Positions 56,184 through 64,000 of a stretch of DNA of 64,000 nt are shown here, piece by piece. A model generated the notes under the pieces. That model saw only the letters and a program-made list of their open reading frames with translations. It did no database searches and was not told where the DNA came from. A program made the position numbers and the translations under genes. Location of the stretch: the NCBI GenBank assembly GCA_030248195.1, contig JASAND010028151.1, forward strand, positions 1-64,000, in the 5' to 3' direction. The first letter of the stretch is position 1; the number at the start of each line of letters is the position of its first letter. This DNA comes from Trissonchulus latispiculum. Its lineage: Eukaryota; Nematoda; Enoplea; Enoplida; Ironidae.

Positions 56184-57491
56184 ACTCGACTGAATATTGT
56201 GGAGTTTATTTCAAGTTTACAACGAATATTTTCTGAAATCTCAGAAATCAAAGATTTAAAAACTTAAAAATTTTTAAATGTTACATTTCAGGAATTTTAA
56301 AAGCTGTAGGAAAAGAAATATTGTTAATATATTCGTAGTCGAATGTTAGTTGAGTGTTGAATCAAATTAAAGGTTTCGTTCAAGAGAACGCGAATATGTA
56401 TCAAATAAGCCGATTTAGAACGGTTCGTAGTTGCCGCGCCCATATTCCAAAATTAAAAAGTTGCTTTGATTGTTACAAACTTGGTTCATTGAAAGCTGTC
56501 TGAATAGCACTTATTATCGGGTTATCGCTCAACATAGCTGTCTGCGAAAGTTCTCTCTTCAAACCCCAAAAATGGGCTATTTGGCCACTTTTGGAGGGCT
56601 AGCCGGGTTCCTTCGTTAGCCGGGTTTAAATCGTCCAAAAGTGTTCAAATTGCACTTTTCGGAGTTTAAAAAAGGGTAATTTGCACAGACAGCACTTTTA
56701 ACACGTTCACGGCAATTCAAAAATTAGTTGTATAAACCAGTGCGCATTTCCTTATTTTCGCTTAATTTTGTGCATAGTGAAACATGTGTTCTACGGCTCG
56801 TTGTGGCGAACACCTCCCACACTTTTATATCTCCTAAAAGTTTCCCCTTTCAAAATTTGTTATCGTAGTGTAGCGTTACAGTTTCAATATCGAACAACAG
56901 TAAGAAGACGACTGCAAAGATGTAAAAAATGATTCTCAGGAGTCTGAGTATTATTGAGTAAACGAGTTTACGACAATTATAAGAAAAAGTATTTGGACAT
57001 ACCCGACTATCTGTTACCTATTTCCGGAGCTATATCAATGCCCTATGGATGTCGGAAAAACTACTTGGAATGTGGGGATTACGCTGGCTTGCCTCCGGCT
57101 TAGGCTCACAAGCTGCAAAAACACGGCGGCAAAGAACGAGTATGCGGAGCGAAGTTGGTATTGAGTTCAAAAGGTTCTTTCAGAATTCTGGTCGAGCACG
57201 CAAGATTTCAACAACTTTTTTGAATAGTAAAAGCGTAATAGCTGCATAACTGTCTCAACGGTTCAAAAAAGGCACTGTAATGTGAAACGTTTCGACAGAA
57301 TCGGTGGGAATCCAAAAACAGTAACTATAAAACTAAACGGTAAACTGTAAACGGCAAGTTGAAATACATAAACGGAAGCACAAACGATGTTTTTGCGAAG
57401 AAATACAGAGATAAGATTTTTTATTATCACCACCTGTAGTTCATGGCCACGATTCGTCCCAAAACAATCATATATACCGTTACCGCCTTAC
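56184..57491. other. No gene seen
   Basis: AT-rich with no secure exon. Middle exons of a full Rubicon-like gene would be expected here or beyond if 57492-57675 belongs to it; none was recognised. Confidence 0.4.
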
Positions 57492-57675
57492 CCATAGGTT
57501 CTGATAGCAAAAAAAGTTTATAAAAATGATTGTGCATGACTGCAAGTTTGCCAAAATAAACAGCAACTGTTAAAAACGTATCCCAGAAAACTTTCATGCC
57601 GCCAGAAGTGCGTTTCAGAAGAGGCACAAGTACCTGACTATTGCCAATATCTGACAGCCAGTCTAAATCTGCTGT
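57492..57675 (-). CDS. Possible upstream exon (RUN-like) of the Rubicon-like gene
   Basis: Open frame of 61 codons bounded by TTGTTTAG and ATGG/GTAAGG on the same strand, 2.8 kb upstream of RH exon a. It encodes TADLDWLSDIGNSQVLVP..., then KVFWDTFLTVAVYFGKLA and NHFYKLFLLSEPMG. The spacing of Trp, Leu, the FYK aromatic pair and LLS loosely resembles the last part of a RUN domain, which Rubicon carries at its N-terminus. This is pattern inference only: no intervening serine-rich or coiled-coil exons were found, and the exon could belong to another gene. Confidence 0.4.
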
Positions 57676-57759
57676 CTAAACAACACTCCAAGTCTCTAAC
57701 GATCGCAAAAAATTATCATATTTTTCGGGATATGGGACCGCTGATACCATGTGCCGTCC

Positions 57760-57852
57760 CGAATCGGCTTAGAGGGGGTCGCGATTTTTCGACCATCCCC
57801 GATTTTTCTCATTTTCACATATTTTGTAGTCCTCATGGGTCCGCAAATCAAG
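57760..57852 (-). mobile_element. Remnant of the TTAA MITE end
   Basis: CGACCATCCCCGATTTTTCT and CATTTTCACATATTTT match 51683-51720, the end of the 27.4/50.8 kb TTAA family. Sequence after the next MITE (58330-59050) is a looser continuation (AAAATTTCATG.., TATATCAAATTGAAGCTCTC), so an old copy was split. Confidence 0.55.
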
Positions 57853-57853
57853 A

Positions 57854-58294
57854 TACAGTCCCGGCTGAAAGTAACCCTCATTTTTCGCGAGCAACTCGCG
57901 AATTGCTCGCGAACAATTGGTAAAAAGTGCTCGCAAGTTTTCACGAACAGCCAGTTTTTGTGTTTCTTTTCTGAAATCCTTTTGACCATTTTATCAAAAC
58001 AATTTCCATACGTATATATACACGCATAACTGTACATACTTATGCATATATACAACTAAACATTGTGCAAACTTGTATATATGAAGTAACGTACGTAAGC
58101 AACAGCGCTGAAGAAGCTGCAGAAAAACTTTGAAAATGAATGAAAATTTGAAGTAGTCGACATAAAAAGCATAAACTTAGGTAGAAAAACTCTGCGAGCA
58201 AACGCGAGCATTGCATAAAAAGGACTACAAATTTTCGCGAGTTGCTCGCAAATTGCTCGCAAGCAAAAGGGTGGGTTACTTTCAGCCGGGACTG
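57854..58294. mobile_element. MITE with CAGTCCCGGCTGAAAGTAAC ends
   Basis: Perfect inverted CAGTCCCGGCTGAAAGTAAC ends. Inside both are GCGAGCAACTCGCGAATTGC-type repeats. 441 bp. Looks hAT-like by its CAG end, but no clean TSD. Confidence 0.8.
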
Positions 58295-59276
58295 TAGGTG
58301 CGTTTGTTGCAAAACTTTTCCAATCATTCACAATAGTCCTCCAAAGGTGACCCCGACATGTGACATAGGAAAATGAAAAAGTTAGGAAAACTTTTCTGCT
58401 ACCAAAAGTTTGAGCGCTGTGTAAGAGAAAATCGGCTACAACTTGCTGTAAACCTAACTTGGACTAGGTAAAGTGCTAATATCTATACGAGGTTATTTTT
58501 CGTAAGGTCGCTTATTTTATACGAATTTTCAAAATCCGGAGAAGTCGATTTTTGCTCAAAATCGCTCTACAATTGTGTAGGTCAGTGGACGTCTTGTCCT
58601 GTCCTGTCCTGGTGTAGAAACTTCGCATTTAGATATTAGCACAGCATATTATTAGAGCTTTATTTTGCATATAATCAATCCCTATCAGGCCTTTTCAATA
58701 GCTCACAGTTTTGGTAGCAGAAATTCCATTTTTCCTCAAAAATCGTCAGTTTTCGAAAATTTCATGTATTCTGCTTCATAAGTCAGACAAATCTTAAGGC
58801 ATCTCAATAAAATTTGGTATGCTAGTAGGCTGGGATAAAACCAACGTGTATGCAAAGTTTCATGCCAATAGCCTGTGTTTTCCTCTAGTGACATACTACG
58901 ATAGCATGGCGGGCACCTAGCGGCAAAAAATGTCAAATTTTCAACTTTTTCAAATATAGCCATATGTTATATCAAATTGAAGCTCTCGATGTCCTGAACA
59001 TTTTACCTTCGCGCACCAAGTCTCTACAAAGCAGTATGAGAAAGTTAGAGCGAGTTAAAGTTTGAAGCAAGTCACAGTCGGAATGAGCTTGACCAAATCA
59101 TTCAAGCGCCGTGTCTCGCTCATTGCTTGGCTTGCTTGCCACTGCAATTTATGCGGTAATAAACACCTACAGGTAAAGGCTTTAAACTGATGTATTTGTC
59201 ATGCCGCAGTCTCTTGTCATCCTATGTGTACGCGACTTCAAAGCTCTCAGCAAGGCATACTAACGTAAATACTAAA

Positions 59277-59625
59277 CTAGGGGGGAAAATGCCCTCGACG
59301 GGCAACCAACTTGGTAGAATAGGGAAAGAATTGAATCTTAAATACACGGTACATGGTTACAACTGAGATTCTGCTGAAGCGGAAAAATGCCGTTTCTCAG
59401 CGACTAAAATGGCAGAAACCAGCTTTGTGCGCCGAATAGGGAATCTACTCGGCGACTAAAATGAAAGAAACCAGCTTTGTGCGCCGAATAGGGATCTACT
59501 CGGCGACTAAAATGAAAGAAACCAGCTCTGTGCGCCGAATAGGGAATCTACTCGGCGACTAAAATGAAAGAAACCAGCTTTGTCGCCGAATAGGGAATTC
59601 CCTCCTTCCGCCCTATTCGCGCGAA
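59277..59625 (+). repeat. Palindrome arm, copy B left (349 bp)
   Basis: Four 52-bp units, one more than copy A. Carries private variants (ATGGCAGAAACC, GTACATGGTTAC, AGCTCTGTGCGCC, one base missing in AGGGATCTACT), all mirrored in 60250-60599. Confidence 0.93.
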
Positions 59626-59832
59626 CTTATCGTCTTTCGGGAGGAAATATATAGGTAATTATTCTGTTAGGAACTGCAAACGTAAGCATTGCGCTCAATA
59701 TGACTTTTCCCGTACCGGTTGCGTGGAGGCTAGGGCTTGGGTGGCGCTAGATTAATTTCTTTTTGAGCTACTTGTTGCGTGAAATATTTCACGCATACAA
59801 CCGCTAGCAGGACCAACACAAAGCAACAATAA

Positions 59833-59926
<94 letters not shown>

Positions 59927-60249
59927 ATACAGTTTAAACAATGCCGACAGTCCTTGTGCTAAAACATGTGAAATCAATCGCATTTCATTTATACTAAGTA
60001 TATAATGTTTGATTGTATCATTTCTCGACAAGATCAGGACGGAGCACATACATACGTACACCAGCAACAATATCCAAATCGTATATGCTCTCCTCTCAAT
60101 GTGATAGCACATCGAAGACAGCGTATTTGTGTCTGTGAAAACCTTGACTTAAGTGCTTGATGAAACTGTTGTTTCGCATTCTGAAGTAATTCTGCCATTC
60201 TGAAGCTCTCTATCATAATTTAGCAAAGCAACACATAATAGGCTTCAAA
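59626..60249. repeat. Palindrome spacer, copy B (inverted orientation)
   Basis: Begins TTATCGTCTTTCGGG and ends AGGCTTCAAA, the reverse complement of the copy A spacer. About 100 bp longer because of the TA/TG microsatellite. Confidence 0.9.
59834..59932. repeat. (TA)n(TG)n microsatellite
   Basis: TA run to about 59886 then TG run; expanded from the short ATATATAC present in copy A. Confidence 0.95.
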
Positions 60250-60599
60250 GTTCGCGCGAATAGGGCGGAAGGAGGGAATTCCCTATTCGGCGACAAAGCT
60301 GGTTTCTTTCATTTTAGTCGCCGAGTAGATTCCCTATTCGGCGCACAGAGCTGGTTTCTTTCATTTTAGTCGCCGAGTAGATCCCTATTCGGCGCACAAA
60401 GCTGGTTTCTTTCATTTTAGTCGCCGAGTAGATTCCCTATTCGGCGCACAAAGCTGGTTTCTGCCATTTTAGTCGCTGAGAAACGGCATTTTTCCGCTTC
60501 AGCAGAATCTCAGTTGTAACCATGTACCGTGTATTTAAGATTCAATTCTTTCCCTATTCTACCAAGTTGGTTGCCCGTCGAGGGCATTTTCCCCCCTAG
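60250..60599 (-). repeat. Palindrome arm, copy B right (350 bp)
   Basis: Inverse of 59277-59625, sharing its private variants. Confidence 0.93.
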
Positions 60600-60939
60600 T
60601 TTCGCTTATTTTTCCGCTGCAGAGAAAAATTAAAATCATGTCAGAGAAGTTATGTACAGACACAATGTACGTAAGCAAAGCTAGCTACCGTAAACAGGCT
60701 GGATGAAAACGTTCTAGTTCAACTGAATGTATTTGCTGAAGCGGAAAAATGTCTGTTAATAGCCTTTTCAGAACTTTATACACGGTGCGTCATCTTAGGC
60801 TGGAAGGCCACTGTTCATGGCCTCTACAGAACATTATACACGGAGCGTTATCTTAGGCAGGAAGGCTATTTTAAAAGCCAACCAGCACCGTAACCTTGGA
60901 TATGCAGTTATATACATGACAAAAGTTGCTCTGCTCATT

Positions 60940-61930
60940 TAGGGCTTTCATTTAAAACCAAATTTGACAACTTTTGGAAATTTTGATTTTTGACCAATTA
61001 GGACCCCTTGCCAGGCCGCCACAGGTCGCTAGGGACCAGTTTGGAGGGGTCCACCAATGAGATAAAATGTTCGCCTCACCAAGGGCTTTCATTTGATACC
61101 AAACTTGAAAACTTTTCAAAAAACCAATTTTGGACCGGTCCGGACCCTGGTCACGGCGCCACAGGCCGCTGGGTCCACTTGGGAGGGGTCCTCCAATGAC
61201 AAAAAATGTTCGCCTCACCAAGGGCTTTCATCTGATACCAAACTTGGCCACTTTTGCAATAATCGATTTTTGGCCATGTTGGACCGGTCCGGACCCTGGT
61301 CAGGGCGCCACAGGCCGCTGGATCCACTTTGGAGGGGTCCTCCAATGACAAAAAATGTTCGCCTCACCAAGGGCTTTCATTTGATACCAAACTTGACAAT
61401 TTCTGGAAAAATCTATTTTTGACCATTTTGGTCCCGGTCCGGACCCTGGTCAGGGCGCCACAGGCCGCTGGATCCACTTTGGAGGGGTCCTCCAATGACA
61501 AAAAATGTTCGCCTCACCAAGGGCTTTCATTTGATACCAGACTTGGCCACTTTTGGAAAAATCGATTTTTGGCCATTCTGGACCGGTCCGGACCCTGGTC
61601 AGGGTGCCACAGGCCGCTGGGTCCACTTTGGAGGGGTCCTCCAATGACAAAAAATATTCGCCTCACCAAGGGCTTTCATTTGATACCAGACTTGGCCACT
61701 TTTGGAAAAATCGATTTTTGGCCATTCTGGACCGGTCCGGACCCTGGTCAGGGCGCCACAGGCCGCTGGGTCCACTTTGGAGGGGTCCTCCAATGACAAA
61801 AAAATATTCGCCTCACCAGGGGCTTTCATTTGATACCAAGCTTGGTCACTTTTGGAAAAATCGATTTTTGGCCATTTTGGACCAGGTCCCCGGTCCGGAC
61901 CCCTGGCCAGGGCGCCACAGGGGTCCGGGC
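60940..61930 (+). repeat. Seven tandem units of about 142 bp (copy B)
   Basis: Same unit as 42830-43800. The open frames on both strands are a by-product. Confidence 0.92.
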
Positions 61931-62784
61931 GAAACCTACTATAGCCTATGCTGTAGTGCTCCCGCACCCCACCCCAAACCCCAAATAAGAGAGACCTGCT
62001 CACTGTATTCTGTAGAAGAGGTTAAAGTTGGAGTTGCGACACGGTAGGGCCCACCACCATCAGGGTGCCCCCCAGCCCCATGGATAGGTCCTACAGCGAA
62101 ACTAATGGGTCCTTTAGATTCACCATATAGGGGTTCCTATTCAAATACAAAACCTCAGCCCAGCAGCTCTTATGCATAGGGCCCCACTCATGGGGAGCCT
62201 CAGACCCTCTTTTACACGTTAACTTTCGAGGGCGCCTGGCCAGGGCGCCACAGGGCACCGACCGACATCCTATATAGCCTATGTTCATATTCACGTTAGT
62301 ACCTTCCTACATGCACAACATGAGAGCCCGGCTTCGCTCGCTCCGTTCTATTTCGAAGCTAATAGATTTTCGGACTTAGTTTTTTTTCGGGGGTCATTTT
62401 GGGGGTCCCCACCGGGGGGGGGGGGGGTGGGGCCATCTGGGGGGGTCCGGGAACCGCGGAAAGTAATTTCCCCGGAATTGCGGAACTTTTTGTACAAAAA
62501 AACTTAAAATAGTAGGGCTCTGAAGGGTCTTCCGACCTGCACCCCTGGGGGGGGGAAGAGGAGAAACGCGACCTGCGCGGGGGGCCAATTTTCATCTCAA
62601 GATCTACCCGGCCGATCCGGCTGAAATTTTCACAGCATGTACCCCTGCCCACAGGCTCTTCACACACCAAGTTTCAGCCCGATCGGTCCACTCCTCCGCT
62701 GGCCACAGGCCAAACAATGTCCAGATTATACACATTGCGTCAAATTTTCCCTATTCTAGGGGGAGCGCTAACGCGCTCCCCCTA

Positions 62785-64000
62785 ATTGTAGGGATTTGAA
62801 CTGCAATATCTCAAGACTGGATTGACCCTGGACTCTAAAAATTTGTCGTGTGTTTTTGGGCACATATGGGGGTATATTATACCCAAAAAAGGACTAAATG
62901 GGTGACTATAAAATTTGGTACCTGGCGACCCCCTCCCTTAATTAATGCATATCGCTTTCTCTGGAACGAGTCTTTAATTTGATGCCAAACTCGACTAAAT
63001 TCTCCACAAAATTCACTTTTTTGGTCCAGTTTAAGTTTGCTAGACTCTAGTTTAGGCTAGCCAAACATCGCTGGAATGCTACTACGCACACCAGAGATGA
63101 AACCGGATCACTATTTGCTGACCCGGTCCACCCTTGACCCGGTGACCCGGTGACCCGGTATTTTTGAAAATTCAGGTTTAAGCTTGGAAAAATTATAAAT
63201 GCTTCTATTGGGGTAAGGTGACTGTTTTTGATTCTTTTGGACATTTTTGGCGTCTAAAATAAGAAGTTTTGAAAGATTTTTGCTGTCCTTAAGGTAACAT
63301 TGGAAAGTAAATATTGCTAATAAGCCGGAAAAAATCAAAACTGATTTGCACGACTTCCCACTCAATGTGAAGTAAGCTACATAACTTTTTGAATCAAACA
63401 AATTGGAAGAAATACTTTACCAAAGTCATCACATCATCTAATTTTAATTATTAACGTAAGCACCATTGCGTCTTATTACTATTTTATTTTATTATTACTA
63501 AAATATTTTATTTAGTCGTATGGCTGAAGGTTTCACTCAGCGGAGACTCTTTGGAATTAGTCTTGCTTATGGCTAGGATTCAGATTAACATTCTATTAAT
63601 AAAATCAAACCAAAATCCATTAGTTCGCCATAACAATTAGAAAAATGCAATGCAAAGCTCGAAATCTATGAACCTTGTTTTGCTGAGATTTTCCTTCTTA
63701 CCGAGATTTGAAATACAAAGTCTGACCCCTCCCTCAAAAATGATAGCATCAGTGAAAAATCACTTACAGTAGATGGATGGAGCAACATGGAATATTTTAG
63801 ATTTCAAAATAAAGATTTCCGACTATCTGGTTCTAATTTTCATTTTCTAAGTTAAGATCCAACGCAATCGTAGTTTCAAACATATAGATCTAAACTTGAC
63901 AGGACATAACAAATATTATGAGGACACTACAACGATAAGCATTTAAAAACTGCACGATTAAGTTAACAATATTATAAGAATAAGAAGTTATTGCTAGTTT
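62785..64000. other. No gene; possible left end of a further hAT-like element
   Basis: Around 63091 a CCAGAGATGAAACCGGATC end is followed by GACCCGGTGACCCGGTGACC repeats (63119-63160), the pattern seen at the other hAT-like ends here. The partner would lie beyond the window. The rest is AT-rich. Confidence 0.4.

Larger units (their letters stand above)
59277..62784 (+). repeat. Composite palindrome/tandem repeat, copy B
   Basis: Left arm 59277-59625, spacer 59626-60249 (reversed relative to copy A), right arm 60250-60599, two 62-bp units (60765-60870), seven units of about 142 bp (60940-61930), GC-rich tail ending CGCTCCCCCTA. Direct orientation relative to copy A outside the spacer. Confidence 0.9.

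Overview
This is animal nuclear DNA, AT-rich and crowded with transposons. No phylum can be named from the sequence. The case for an animal is three split genes with GT-AG introns: ribosomal protein S20 (uS10), a UBASH3/STS-type histidine phosphatase, and the Rubicon-homology (RH) zinc-binding C-terminus of a Rubicon-like protein. There are no operons, ribosome binding sites or other prokaryotic signals. Most of the listed long reading frames are chance frames through repeats.

Layout. 1-6.4 kb: nested TIR elements of one family with TATA ends and GGGAAA/AAACCC-type subterminal repeats. 6.4-16 kb: RPS20 on the + strand in three recognised coding exons. Its 7.3 kb intron holds a GC-richer hairpin region and a 2.58 kb hAT-like element with a 6-bp target duplication. 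16-20 kb: foldback and TIR repeats, microsatellites and a tRNA-derived SINE. 20.05-26.24 kb: six + strand exons of the UBASH3-like phosphatase with an unbroken 304-residue frame; its introns hold several MITEs. 27-34 kb: a cluster of TTAA-bounded (piggyBac-like) non-autonomous elements. 34.4-40.1 kb: nested hAT-type elements with extreme direct repeats (CCCGCGGGTA, GGATC), a decayed retroelement integrase fragment and a foldback element. 41.3-44.7 and 59.3-62.8 kb: two copies of a 3.4-3.5 kb composite repeat. 45.4-54.7 kb: the minus-strand Rubicon-like RH exons, with a possible RUN-domain exon at 57.5-57.7 kb.

The most unusual structure is the composite repeat. Each copy starts with a long palindrome (arms of about 300 or 350 bp around a 515 or 624 bp spacer). 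A 62-bp array, seven degenerate units of about 142 bp and a GC-rich tail follow. Everything outside the palindrome has the same orientation in both copies, but the spacer is reversed in one relative to the other. Sequence variants are shared between the two arms of a copy, not between copies. This indicates inversion of the spacer through the arms, plus arm-to-arm gene conversion. The two copies are direct repeats flanking all recognised RH exons.

The three genes have unrelated functions: translation, tyrosine or ecdysteroid-type phosphatase activity, and autophagy/endosome regulation. Nothing suggests they act together; they are neighbours in repeat-rich DNA.
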